Shown here: one piece after another, positions 1 to 7,190 of the stretch
How the letters are laid out: every line of letters begins with the position of its first letter
How positions within the stretch are numbered: the first letter of the stretch is position 1
The notes under the pieces: model-generated
The model's database searches: none
What the model was told of the DNA's origin: nothing
What the model saw: only the letters and a program-made list of their open reading frames with translations
Position numbers and translations under genes: made by a program
NCBI GenBank assembly: GCA_958454405.1
Contig: CAUEBO010000067.1
Location: 1 to 13,068 of the forward strand
Reading direction: 5' to 3'
DNA: 13,068 nt
Source of the DNA: an uncultured Eggerthellaceae bacterium
Lineage (GTDB): Bacteria; Actinomycetota; Coriobacteriia; Coriobacteriales; Eggerthellaceae

Positions 1-165
1 ATCCCGCATGGCCCCGTAGTCGTAGTACGGGTCGCGCACGTGCGGCGTGCACAAGATGGACGTGACGCCCGCGCGTTTCGCCGCCTCGAGCATCGCCAGG
101 GACTCGTCCAAATCGCGCGCGCCATCGTCAACGCCCGGAAGTATGTGGCAGTGGATGTCGCGCAT
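1..165 (-). CDS. cpsB: PHP-family protein-tyrosine phosphatase (CpsB/CapC/YwqE type), 3' end outside window
   Basis: The first 55 residues are present and the rest lies beyond the left edge. The N-terminus reads MRDIHCHILPGVDDGA, the metal-binding HxH motif (H5, H7) and DDGA signature of the CpsB/CapC/YwqE manganese-dependent tyrosine phosphatases. A second conserved histidine occurs in the segment CTPHVRDPYY (H42). Known family role: dephosphorylates the tyrosine cluster of the partner BY-kinase and so resets capsule polymerisation and export. The ATG at 165 lies 3 bases after the kinase stop codon, so the two genes are surely cotranscribed. The gene order kinase then phosphatase resembles the Bacillus ywqD-ywqE pair. 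Family assignment is firm; target specificity is inferred from position. Confidence 0.9.
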   Translation of the reverse strand, partial: MRDIHCHILPGVDDGARDLDESLAMLEAAKRAGVTSILCTPHVRDPYYDYGAMRD

Positions 166-168
166 ATG

Positions 169-1002
169 CTATCGCCTGGACCCCCGCCGCGGCGCCGAGA
201 CGGCGCCCGCCGGCGGGCGCGGCTGGGCACGGTAGGCCTGCTGCTTCGTCACGGTCCCGTGCGAGGCGCCTTTCGGAACATTTTTGACGACGGCAGGCGC
301 AGCGGATGCGGGAACAGCCTCGGGCTTCACGCGCTCTCCCGAGTTCGTGTAGTAGGCGTAGTAGTACTCGGACCCCGAGCCCTCCACGAACGTCGCACAC
401 ACGCCGACGACGTTGGCATTCGCCTTTTGCAGCTGCTCGTAGGCTTCCGCAAGCTCGGTTCGCTTCACCAGATTCGGACGCACTACCATGATGGTCGCGT
501 CCACGAGCGTGGACAGGATGGCCGCATCGACGAACGTCCCCACGGGAGGCATGTCGAAGATCACGTAGTCGTAGCGCTCCTCAAGCAGGCGCACGAGGCG
601 GCCGAACCGCTTCGAGGCGATCATATCGGCTGGATTCGGGATGTTCGGCTCGGTGTCAAGAAAGAACAGGTTGGCCGTGGTCGTGCTGGCTACGGCCACG
701 TCGAGCGGCACGGCGTCGGTCAGCACGGCGTACAGGCCTGCGGCTGAACGCACGTTCAGCATGGCCGCCAGGCCGCGGCGCCGCATGTCGGCCTCCACCA
801 GCAGCACGCGCTTGCCCGCCGTCGCGATGGCCTGGGCCAGGTTCACCGAAGCGGTCGACTTGCCCTCGTTGGGCACCGAACTCGTGACGACGATGGACTT
901 GATGGGGCTGTCAACGGCCATGAACCGGATGTTCGCGAACAGCGTCTTGGCCGCGTTCTGGATCTCCAGCTGGTTCGACGACTGCTTCTTCTTTTTAGCC
1001 AT
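169..1002 (-). CDS. cpsD: BY-family tyrosine kinase (CpsD/CapB/PtkA type)
   Basis: This is a 277-residue cytosolic autophosphorylating tyrosine kinase controlling capsule/EPS assembly. The Walker A motif is SSVPNEGKST (residues 41-50). The Walker A' region is VLLVEADMRR (67-74 core) and Walker B is VIFD (147-150). A tyrosine cluster follows at Y213, Y214, Y215, Y217 and Y218, the usual autophosphorylation site. Two things are odd. The first acidic residue of A' is Glu70 where the family normally has Asp. After the tyrosine cluster there is a basic, Pro/Ala-rich extension of about 59 residues, whereas relatives usually end soon after the cluster. There is no fused membrane domain, so activation should need the adaptor encoded just upstream. 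GGGAG precedes the ATG. The gap to the adaptor stop is 6 bases. Confidence 0.93.
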   Translation of the reverse strand: MAKKKKQSSNQLEIQNAAKTLFANIRFMAVDSPIKSIVVTSSVPNEGKSTASVNLAQAIATAGKRVLLVEADMRRRGLAAMLNVRSAAGLYAVLTDAVPLDVAVASTTTANLFFLDTEPNIPNPADMIASKRFGRLVRLLEERYDYVIFDMPPVGTFVDAAILSTLVDATIMVVRPNLVKRTELAEAYEQLQKANANVVGVCATFVEGSGSEYYYAYYTNSGERVKPEAVPASAAPAVVKNVPKGASHGTVTKQQAYRAQPRPPAGAVSAPRRGSRR

Positions 1003-1008
1003 GCTCCC

Positions 1009-1662
1009 TCACTGTCCCTTGATGGTGGGGATGCGGCCGATGATCGGCAGCCCCAGCAACTCTTCCGCTTCCTCGGCGCTGCGCACGCGCGTGTTCACCA
1101 TATCGATGAGCACGATAATGGCCACAGCCAGGAAAATCCCCGCCAAAAACGCGGCAGCAGTGTACATGGCCCGCGGCGGGCCGGACGGCGCCACAGGCTC
1201 AACGGCCTGGTCGATGGCGTTGATCGCCTGCACGTCCATGACTTCTTGGGCGACATCGTCGGTGGTGGCGGCCAGCTGGTTCGCAATGATGGCCACAGAC
1301 TGCGCCGATTCGCCCGTCACGGTGAGCGTGATCACGCGCGTGGTGGTCTCGCTCGTCACGGCCACCTTGTAGTCCGACAGCGAGTCCATCTTCAAAGCCT
1401 TGGCCGTGTCATCCATCACGCGACCGCCCGTGATGAGGGTGGCCACGTCGTTGGTGAGCATCTGGCTCGCCGAGAGGTCGGTGCTCGCGATCGAGTCCGT
1501 CGAGCCCGATTTGGTGAGCACGTACATCGAAACGCTCGCGGAGTACTGGTTCGGCAGCAAGAGCCAGGCGAACGCGGCGGTTGCGAGCGCGCATGCGATA
1601 GGAAGCGCGATGACGAGCTTCAGATGCTTGCGCATGAGTTTTGCGAGTTCGAGCAGGGTCAT
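1009..1662 (-). CDS. Wzz/CapA-type polysaccharide chain-length and kinase-adaptor membrane protein
   Basis: The 217-residue protein has the classic Wzz layout: a short N-terminal cytosolic helix, TM1 at about 15-36, an extracytoplasmic domain, a proline-containing stretch (PSGPPRA, 159-165), TM2 at about 167-188, and a short C-terminal cytosolic tail ending in LGLPIIGRIP. In Gram-positive systems (CapA, CpsC, TkmA) that tail binds and activates the separate tyrosine kinase; here the kinase follows after 6 bases. Known role: sets polymer length and couples the membrane assembly machine to tyrosine phosphorylation. AAAGGA stands 6 bases before the ATG at 1662. Length is normal for the Gram-positive adaptor type, which lacks a fused kinase. 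Family call is firm, the polymer made is unknown. Confidence 0.9.
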   Translation of the reverse strand: MTLLELAKLMRKHLKLVIALPIACALATAAFAWLLLPNQYSASVSMYVLTKSGSTDSIASTDLSASQMLTNDVATLITGGRVMDDTAKALKMDSLSDYKVAVTSETTTRVITLTVTGESAQSVAIIANQLAATTDDVAQEVMDVQAINAIDQAVEPVAPSGPPRAMYTAAAFLAGIFLAVAIIVLIDMVNTRVRSAEEAEELLGLPIIGRIPTIKGQ

Positions 1663-1700
1663 GGAAGTCCTTTGCGCGGGTCGGTCGATTCGTCGAGGGG

Positions 1701-2975
1701 TTACGATGCGGAGGCGCCGGGCGAGGCGCCGCCTCCAGCAGGCTCCGTCGGCGAGGGGCCGTCAGATCCCCCAGCCGAGGGCGAGTCGCCCTGGGCTCCG
1801 GAAATCGTCGAGCCGTTTGGATCCTCCCCGGCATCGACGCGCTGCATCATCTCGGTCCAGCCGGGATATTCGGTGACGACGTAGCTCACCTCGTCGATCG
1901 TCATCGTCGACGAGGGCACGAGAGCCGAATAGAACGTGAGCGCATCGGCCGCCTGGAACGTCTGGGCCAACCCCACGATGTCGGCAAGGCCGTAGTCCGT
2001 GCTCACGCAGCTCGCAAGCTGCTGGACGGTTCCTGGAAGATCGAGGGGAGAAACGCCGAGCACCTTCTTGACGATAGCCTCGGCCAAGATGCGCTGGTTG
2101 TCCGCGCGTTGGAAGTCGCCGCGCAGGTAGCCGTAGCGCTCGCGGGCGAAGGCCAGCGCCGTTTGGCCGTCCAGAAGCTGCTCTCCAGCCTCGATGCGCG
2201 CGCCCGTGTTGCTGGATCCGGTCTCGTCGTTGGTGACGGGAACGTCAACCCAGACGCCGCCGAGCGAGTCGACGAGCGATTCGAGCTCCTCGAAATGGAT
2301 CTCGGCATAGTGGGAGATAGGGACGCCGGAAAACTTCGACACCGCTTTCACCGCCCCGGCGGCACCGCCGTAGGCGTACGCTGCGTTGATCTTCTGCCGG
2401 CCATGGCCCTCCAGGTCGATCATGGTATCGCGGGGGATCGACACCATGGTCACCTTGCCGTCAGCCGGATCGATACGGGTGAGTATGATGACGTCGGAGC
2501 GGGACGCAGTATCCCCCTCCCGCGCATCCGAACCAAGGACGAGCAGGTAGAACGGCTGTTCCTTGGCATCTCCGGCCACCGGCTGAAGCGCAGCCTTCAG
2601 ATCGTCCGCTTCACCCTTGTCATCGAACGAGAGCGCCTGGTTGAGCGAGTTGAGATACAGAGCAGCAGCGCCGCCGACCAACCCGAACACGCACACGATC
2701 GCAGCGAGCGTGATGAGAACGGCCTTGCGCGCCGTGTGCTTCTTGCGCTTCTTGCGCACGCGGATGATGTCTTCGGTTTTCGTAAGGTCGGGAACGGGAC
2801 GCAGGTTGCCGCCAACGGCGGCATAACCGCCGGAGCGGGCGTCGGGAGCATGCCCGGAAAGCGGAGCGCATTTTGAAGAGGCGTGCGGGTCTCGCGGACG
2901 CGTCGAGCGCATGGAGCCTCGTGCGTCGGCCCCATTTGGCGAATCGGGCCGCGCATCGCCCTTCCGATGGTCCAT
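1701..2975 (-). CDS. LytR-CpsA-Psr (LCP) family cell-wall glycopolymer ligase
   Basis: Predicted 424 residues from the ATG at 2975. Layout: a long basic, low-complexity cytosolic N-terminus (1-83, rich in R/K at 72-83), one TM helix (about 84-108), an extracellular LCP domain, and a Ser/Pro/Gly-rich C-terminal tail (about 388-424). LCP signatures seen are LGSDAR (147-152), RSD (159-161), SIPRD (179-183), KINAAYAYGG (195-204), ARER (277-280) and GDFQRADNQR (286-295). Known role: transfers lipid-linked capsule or teichoic-type polymer to peptidoglycan at the outer membrane face. It is the first gene of the operon; the adaptor gene starts 38 bases on. The frame stays open upstream to 3170, but that would run through the promoter region. 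The ATG at 2975 has a purine-rich GAGAGAGGGAA upstream, somewhat far (about 11 bases), so the start is moderately certain. Confidence 0.88.
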   Translation of the reverse strand: MDHRKGDARPDSPNGADARGSMRSTRPRDPHASSKCAPLSGHAPDARSGGYAAVGGNLRPVPDLTKTEDIIRVRKKRKKHTARKAVLITLAAIVCVFGLVGGAAALYLNSLNQALSFDDKGEADDLKAALQPVAGDAKEQPFYLLVLGSDAREGDTASRSDVIILTRIDPADGKVTMVSIPRDTMIDLEGHGRQKINAAYAYGGAAGAVKAVSKFSGVPISHYAEIHFEELESLVDSLGGVWVDVPVTNDETGSSNTGARIEAGEQLLDGQTALAFARERYGYLRGDFQRADNQRILAEAIVKKVLGVSPLDLPGTVQQLASCVSTDYGLADIVGLAQTFQAADALTFYSALVPSSTMTIDEVSYVVTEYPGWTEMMQRVDAGEDPNGSTISGAQGDSPSAGGSDGPSPTEPAGGGASPGASAS

Positions 2976-3095
2976 GAACGCTCGTTCCCTCTCTCTTCTC
3001 TGGCAGCCTTGCAGTGTCACTTCCGCGATAACGCCGTGCCTATGCAGGGTCAACGCTGCGGTGAAGCACGCCCCTGCTCCCCCTCTAATCTTCCA

Positions 3096-3130
3096 ATGTT
3101 GTATATAGTCCGTTGTTATATACACAACAT
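3096..3130. promoter_or_regulatory. Inverted-repeat operator candidate between LCP gene and XRE regulator
   Basis: ATGTTGTATATA (3096-3107) is answered by TATATACACAACAT (3117-3130), an inverted repeat with a two-base interruption. Inside the right half is a tight palindrome GTTGT-N7-ACAAC (3112-3128). It overlaps both predicted elements of the capsule promoter and ends 18 bases before the XRE start codon, the usual place for autoregulation by a small HTH protein. Binding by that protein is inferred. Confidence 0.5.
3100..3127 (-). promoter_or_regulatory. Predicted promoter of the capsule-control operon
   Basis: On the minus strand TTGTGT (3122-3127) is followed after 16 bases by TATACA (3100-3105), giving a start near 3093 and a leader of about 118 bases to the LCP gene. 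It sits in a sharp AT-rich island within otherwise GC-rich DNA. Promoter call is by consensus only. Confidence 0.55.
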
Positions 3131-3148
3131 ACAAGATACGCTGCGACG

Positions 3149-3385
3149 ATGCGAAACACACTGCAAACAAAAGTAGGTCTGCGCATCAAAGATCTGCGCG
3201 CCGTCCACGATGTCAGCCAAGAACGATTTGCCAACAAGATCGGCATGGATCGTACCTACTTGGCCTCCATCGAGGTTGGGCAGCGCAACGTCACCTTGCA
3301 GAACCTTGCGAAGATTGCAAACGGATTCGACATGACGCTTTCTGAGTTTTTCGAGGGTATCCCCCGCATCGACCCAAACGCCTGA
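3149..3385 (+). CDS. Small XRE-family HTH transcriptional regulator
   Basis: The 78-residue protein is essentially one HTH_3/XRE domain. Helix-turn-helix core SQERFANKIGMDRTYLASIE spans about 23-42, followed by GQRNVTLQNLAKIANGFDMTLSEFFEG, the usual dimer-side helices. Single-domain proteins of this size with DRTY-x3-IE-x-GQRN are typical of SinR-like repressors and of restriction-modification controller (C) proteins, but no restriction genes are nearby. The ATG at 3149 was chosen; a TTG at 3113 is in frame but lies inside the operator. No good Shine-Dalgarno is visible, so translation may be weak. It is divergent from the capsule operon and flanked by two copies of ATGTTGTATA, suggesting that it regulates itself and the operon. 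Target and signal are unknown. Confidence 0.85.
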   Translation: MRNTLQTKVGLRIKDLRAVHDVSQERFANKIGMDRTYLASIEVGQRNVTLQNLAKIANGFDMTLSEFFEGIPRIDPNA

Positions 3386-3593
3386 CCCTTTCACTCATCG
3401 GTTAGCCCATCGCTCCTTTAATTATACCTATATGTTGTATAAACACAATAATCAGGTAACGAATAACCGTAAATAGGTAAGAAGCGGCGGTTTACGGTTG
3501 ATTCGCAAGCTGAATTGGACTCTTTGCTTTTCCTTCGGACCCAGCCGAACATCAACGCGAAGATTCGTCGGCCGTCATGCAGCGACGGCTGGT
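3386..3593. other. AT-rich non-coding gap with inverted repeat
   Basis: No supported gene lies here. Besides the promoter at 3421-3448 it holds a perfect 9-bp inverted repeat AACCGTAAA (3465-3473) / TTTACGGTT (3491-3499) with a 17-base loop. It holds a smaller hairpin GCCGTC-N7-GACGGC (3571-3589) just after the stop of the minus-strand unknown gene. Neither is followed by a clear T-run, so they are at best weak terminators. Confidence 0.4.
3421..3448 (-). promoter_or_regulatory. Second minus-strand promoter, antisense to the XRE gene
   Basis: TTGTGT (3443-3448) and TATAAT (3421-3426) on the minus strand are separated by 16 bases, the same -35 hexamer and spacing as the predicted capsule promoter. 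The spacer contains TATACAACAT, the complement of the repeated ATGTTGTATA (3432-3441). Transcription would start near 3414 and run antisense through the XRE gene toward the capsule operon. No convincing reading frame starts at this promoter. Confidence 0.5.
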
Positions 3594-4262
3594 CTACCTG
3601 CGCGCGCCAAAGTCCTCGTTAAGCATCTTCCAGCACATCTGCAGCTCTTTGATGTAATCCATGATCTCGCCGATCGGCGGATCCTCGTCCTCACCGTTGC
3701 GCATCGTGTCGACGACACAGTGCAGCAGGTAGTCGATGCCCACCTTCTGATAGTCGACGATGGACTTGGTCATAGCGTACGCGAATACGTTCTCCACGTC
3801 CCTGACAAGGACGCCCTTGCGGGAGAACGTGTACTTGTAAGCCATCACGTCCACGCGCACGATGGAGTAGTTTTCAGGGAATATGAAGACTGCCTTCTCC
3901 TCATGCTTGCCGATACAGGATTCCCCGATCAGCCCCGACAATCCGTTTTTTACGAGGATCTTGAATCCCTCCTTGACGCCCGGCCTGCCCTTGAAGAACT
4001 CGTTGATGGCGTCCATGATCGCGTCGTCGCATGAACGTGAGATGTTGACATGCTGTCCGGAATGGGTTTCGAAGGGCCTGTCGCCCACGATTGCAAGCTG
4101 GCCCACCGCCTCTTTGTTGCTCAGCATGGCCTTGAGCTTGTTCTCAAACGTCTCCGACTTCGCGCGCGCCATCTCCTGGAGGAAGGCGAACTGCTCCTTC
4201 AGAAGCTGTTCTTCCTCGGTCTTGCCCATCAGATCTTTGATGATCTTGTCAATCCTCGCCAT
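3594..4262 (-). CDS. Protein of unknown function, cytosolic, orphan
   Basis: I do not recognise the family of this 222-residue protein. It has no signal peptide and no clear membrane helix. The N-terminal third (about 1-55) is charged and helical, possibly coiled-coil (EEEQLLKEQFAFLQEM). The middle has a glycine-containing segment GLSGLIGESCIGK (about 107-119) followed by alternating hydrophobic strands (AVFIFPENYSIVRVDV). The C-terminal third looks helical. The start is well supported: AAGGA lies 6 bases before the ATG, and a strong promoter stands 32 bases further up. GC is roughly 52-60% in stretches counted by hand against about 70% in nearby valS. That difference and the lack of functional link to either neighbour suggest acquisition or lineage-specific cargo. 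It is transcribed toward, but separate from, the capsule operon. Confidence 0.8.
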   Translation of the reverse strand: MARIDKIIKDLMGKTEEEQLLKEQFAFLQEMARAKSETFENKLKAMLSNKEAVGQLAIVGDRPFETHSGQHVNISRSCDDAIMDAINEFFKGRPGVKEGFKILVKNGLSGLIGESCIGKHEEKAVFIFPENYSIVRVDVMAYKYTFSRKGVLVRDVENVFAYAMTKSIVDYQKVGIDYLLHCVVDTMRNGEDEDPPIGEIMDYIKELQMCWKMLNEDFGARR

Positions 4263-4300
4263 AAGCCGTCCTTACTCGTAGAATTCGAACCTATTACCTC

Positions 4301-4329
4301 ATCATATCGCCCAACGAAACAAAGTGCAA
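4301..4329 (-). promoter_or_regulatory. Near-consensus sigma-A promoter of the unknown gene
   Basis: TTGCAC (4324-4329), a 17-base spacer, then TATGAT (4301-4306) on the minus strand. The predicted start is near 4294, giving a short leader of about 32 bases that includes the Shine-Dalgarno AAGGA (4269-4273). This is the best-matching promoter in the window. Confidence 0.75.
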
Positions 4330-4409
4330 TCACGAAAGAGTCATTTGCCAAGCGACTTGCAAACGGACCCCCTGTTCCAATCTTGTCGCAATCTGCCGGG
4401 AAGACGAGC

Positions 4410-4446
4410 AAAAAACCGCCCTGGCGCTCGCATGCGCCAGGGCGGT
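4410..4446 (-). terminator. Strong intrinsic terminator of valS
   Basis: On the minus strand ACCGCCCTGGCGC pairs perfectly over 13 bp with GCGCCAGGGCGGT (arms 4434-4446 and 4415-4427, loop of 6). It is followed directly by a run of six T (4410-4415 as A on plus). It lies 27 bases after the valS stop. Confidence 0.95.
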
Positions 4447-4473
4447 CCGGTCAGCAGGATTGTTCGCAGCCCT

Positions 4474-7155
4474 CTACCCCAGCTCTGCCAGCTGTGCTTC
4501 CACGCGGGCCAGCTTGTCGGTCATCTCGGCATGCTTGGCGCGGTCCTTCTCCACGATCTCGGGCGCGGCCTTCGCCAAAAAGCCCGGGTTCGACAGCTTC
4601 TTGTCCAACTTCGCGGCGTCGGCGGCCAGCTTCGCACGCTCCTTCTCCAAACGGGCGCGTTCGGCATCGAAGTCCACCAGGCCCGACAGCACGATGTACA
4701 CCTCGAGGCCCGGCGCCAAAGTCACACTGGACTCAGCCGGCTTCTCCACGTCGGCGGCCATCTTAAGCGAAGCTACGTTGCCCATGCCCTCGATCAGCCC
4801 GCGCTGCGCCTCCAAGCGCGCGATGTCGTCCTCCCCCGCTTTCACGGCCACGGCCAGCTGCGTCTTCGGCGAAATGCCGTAGCGGGCGCGCGTCGAGCGG
4901 ATGGCCGACACGCACTCGCACACCATGTCGATAGCGCGCTCGGCGTCCGCATCCGCGTACTGCGCCAACGCCTCGGCGTCGGGCCACGCGGCCACGATGA
5001 GGTACGGCGCCTCTGTGCGGTCGATGGGCAGCTGCTGGTAGATCTCCTCCGTCACGAACGGCATGATGGGGTGCAGCAGGCGCAGCGCCTGGTCGAGCAC
5101 GAACACGAGATTGCGCTGACACGCCGCGCGATCCTCCGGCGAACCGGCGAGGCGCGCCTTCGAGAACTCGATGTACCAGTCGCAGAACTCGTTCCAGAAG
5201 AACGAGAACAGCTCGCGTGTGATCTCGCCGAACTCGAAGTTCGAGAACGCCTCGTCAACGCGGGCAACGAGCCCCGCCAAGCGCGAGAAGATCCAGCGGT
5301 CAGCCGGCGTCACGGGCTCGGGCGCGCCCGGCTCGTAGTCGTCAAGGTTCATCATCACGAAGCGCGCTGCGTTGCGGATCTTGTTCGCGAAGTTGCGCGA
5401 GCTTTCCAGCTTCGCCTCGTTGAACTTGAGGTCCTGGGCACCCGTCACCTGCATGAGCAGGCCGAAGCGCATGCCGTCGGCGCCGTAGTCCTCCATGAGG
5501 CGCAGCGGGTCCACGCCGTTGCCGCGGCTCTTCGACATGGGCTTGCCGTCGGCGGCCATCACCGTGGGATGGATGATGACATGTTCGAACGGAATCTGAT
5601 CGGTGCAGTACATGGACGCCATCACCATGCGCGCCACCCACAGCCCCATGATGTCGCGCGCCGTGGACAGCACCTGCGTGGGGTACGCCTGCTTCATCTG
5701 CGGCGCGTCCATGCCCTCCTCGGTCCAGCCCATCGTGGCGAACGGCCACAGCTGAGACGAGAACCACGTGTCCAGCACGTCTTCGTCCTGGCGCACGGGC
5801 TTCCCGCACACGGGGCACACGTCGATGTCCTCCACGCTGGCGTCTTCCCAGCCGCACTCGTCGCAGTAGAACATGGGGATGCGATGGCCCCACCACAGCT
5901 GGCGCGAGATGCACCAGTCCTTGAGGTTTGCCAGCCAATCGAGGTAGACCTGCTTCCAGCGCTCGGGATGGAACTGGATGGACCCGTCCTCCACCACGCG
6001 CGCCGCATCGTGCTTGAGGCCGTCCACGGCCACGAACCACTGCTCGGACTCCCAGGGCTCCAGCTTCGTGTGGCAGCGGTAGCACGTCATGACCGAGTGG
6101 TCGTGGTCCTCTACCTTGTCCAAGAGGCCCAGCTCGTCGAACGCAGCCACCACGGCCTCACGGGCCTCGTCGCGGTCCATGCCGCTGAACTTCCCGTAGC
6201 CGTCCACCACGTGCGCCGTCTCGTCGAAGATGTTGATGCGCTCAAGACCGTTGCGCTCGCCCATGGCCCAGTCGTTCGGGTCGTGCGCGGGCGTGGTCTT
6301 CACGCAGCCGGTGCCGAACTCCATATCCACGTGCCAGTCGGCGAAGATGGGAATCTCACGGTCCACGAGCGGCAGCTTCACCGTCTTGCCCACGAGGTGC
6401 TTGAAGCGCTCGTCCTTCGGGTTCACCGCCACGCCCGTGTCGCCCAGCATCGTTTCAGGCCGCGTCGTGGCCACCACAAGGTACTCCAAGCCGTCCTCCG
6501 GCTCGGCCAGCGGATAGCGCAGGTACCACAGATGGCCCTTCTCGTCCACGTACTCGGCCTCGTCGTCGGAGATGGACGTGGTGCAGTGCGGACACCAGTT
6601 CACGATGCGCTTGCCCTTGTAGATGAGGTCGTCGTGGTACCAGTCCACGAAGAGCTTCCGCACGGCCTTCACGTAGGCCGGCTCCAGCGTGAAGTGCTCG
6701 TCGTCGTAGTCGCACGAGCAACCCATGCCCTTGATCTGGTTCACGATGGTGGTGCCGTACTCCTTGTACCAGTCGTAGCACGCCTCGATGAACGCCTCGC
6801 GGCCTATCTCCAAACGGCTGATGCCCTGGTCGGCCAGCTTCTTGTCCACCTTGGTCTGCGTGGAGATGCCGGCGTGGTCGGTGCCGAGCACCCAGCGTGT
6901 GGGGCGCCCCTGCATGCGCGCGCGGCGGATGCAGGTGTCCTGGATGGTGTCGTTCAGGGCATGGCCCATGTGCAGCACGCCCGTGATGTTCGGCGGCGGG
7001 ATGACGATGGTGTAGGGCTGCCCCTTGCCCGCGCCCAGCTCGGGCGTGCGCTGGAAGTAGCCCGCATCCGTCCATGCCTGGAAAAGCGGGCGCTCGTGGG
7101 CGGCGAAGTCGTAATCGATCCTCTTGCCGCTCTTGTCGTTCGTGTTATCGGCCAT
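4474..7155 (-). CDS. valS: Valyl-tRNA synthetase
   Basis: 893 residues from the ATG at 7155. It charges tRNA-Val with valine in the cytosol. The class I HIGH motif appears as HMGH within PPPNITGVLHMGHAL (HMGH at 62-65) and the KMSKS loop as PMSKS (539-543), with Pro in place of the first Lys but the catalytic second Lys kept. The editing domain (TTRPETMLGDT, then FGTGCVKTTPAHDPND) is intact. Two cysteine sets (CYRC; CDEC with CPVC) suggest bound zinc. The ValRS-specific C-terminal coiled coil occupies about the last 66 residues (ERARLEKERAKLAADAAKLDKK). Another ATG seven codons upstream (7176) is in frame; the ATG at 7155 is preferred because AAGAG lies 6 bases before it. It is the last gene of the tig-clpP-clpX-valS row and has its own strong terminator. 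Confidence 0.97.
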   Translation of the reverse strand: MADNTNDKSGKRIDYDFAAHERPLFQAWTDAGYFQRTPELGAGKGQPYTIVIPPPNITGVLHMGHALNDTIQDTCIRRARMQGRPTRWVLGTDHAGISTQTKVDKKLADQGISRLEIGREAFIEACYDWYKEYGTTIVNQIKGMGCSCDYDDEHFTLEPAYVKAVRKLFVDWYHDDLIYKGKRIVNWCPHCTTSISDDEAEYVDEKGHLWYLRYPLAEPEDGLEYLVVATTRPETMLGDTGVAVNPKDERFKHLVGKTVKLPLVDREIPIFADWHVDMEFGTGCVKTTPAHDPNDWAMGERNGLERINIFDETAHVVDGYGKFSGMDRDEAREAVVAAFDELGLLDKVEDHDHSVMTCYRCHTKLEPWESEQWFVAVDGLKHDAARVVEDGSIQFHPERWKQVYLDWLANLKDWCISRQLWWGHRIPMFYCDECGWEDASVEDIDVCPVCGKPVRQDEDVLDTWFSSQLWPFATMGWTEEGMDAPQMKQAYPTQVLSTARDIMGLWVARMVMASMYCTDQIPFEHVIIHPTVMAADGKPMSKSRGNGVDPLRLMEDYGADGMRFGLLMQVTGAQDLKFNEAKLESSRNFANKIRNAARFVMMNLDDYEPGAPEPVTPADRWIFSRLAGLVARVDEAFSNFEFGEITRELFSFFWNEFCDWYIEFSKARLAGSPEDRAACQRNLVFVLDQALRLLHPIMPFVTEEIYQQLPIDRTEAPYLIVAAWPDAEALAQYADADAERAIDMVCECVSAIRSTRARYGISPKTQLAVAVKAGEDDIARLEAQRGLIEGMGNVASLKMAADVEKPAESSVTLAPGLEVYIVLSGLVDFDAERARLEKERAKLAADAAKLDKKLSNPGFLAKAAPEIVEKDRAKHAEMTDKLARVEAQLAELG

Positions 7156-7190
7156 GGTCTGCTCTTTCGTCCTCATAGTCTCTCAAACCG

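Noticed and set aside
1641..2876. Long plus-strand frame opposite the LCP gene
   Set aside because: It is opposite a protein with all LCP motifs, and the composition of the product is typical of GC-rich antisense reading.
3096..3130. Invertible promoter (phase-variation) between inverted repeats
   Set aside because: The inverted arms are only 12-14 bp with a 9-base gap, too close to flip a promoter, and no recombinase gene is in the window.
3498..4034. Plus-strand frame opposite the unknown gene
   Set aside because: The minus-strand frame is longer and has a promoter and Shine-Dalgarno; the plus frame has neither and reads like a shadow.
3149..4262. Restriction-modification controller with its enzyme pair, or a toxin-antitoxin pair
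   Set aside because: The HTH protein resembles controller proteins in size, but the neighbour is on the opposite strand with its own promoter and shows no methylase, nuclease or toxin motif.
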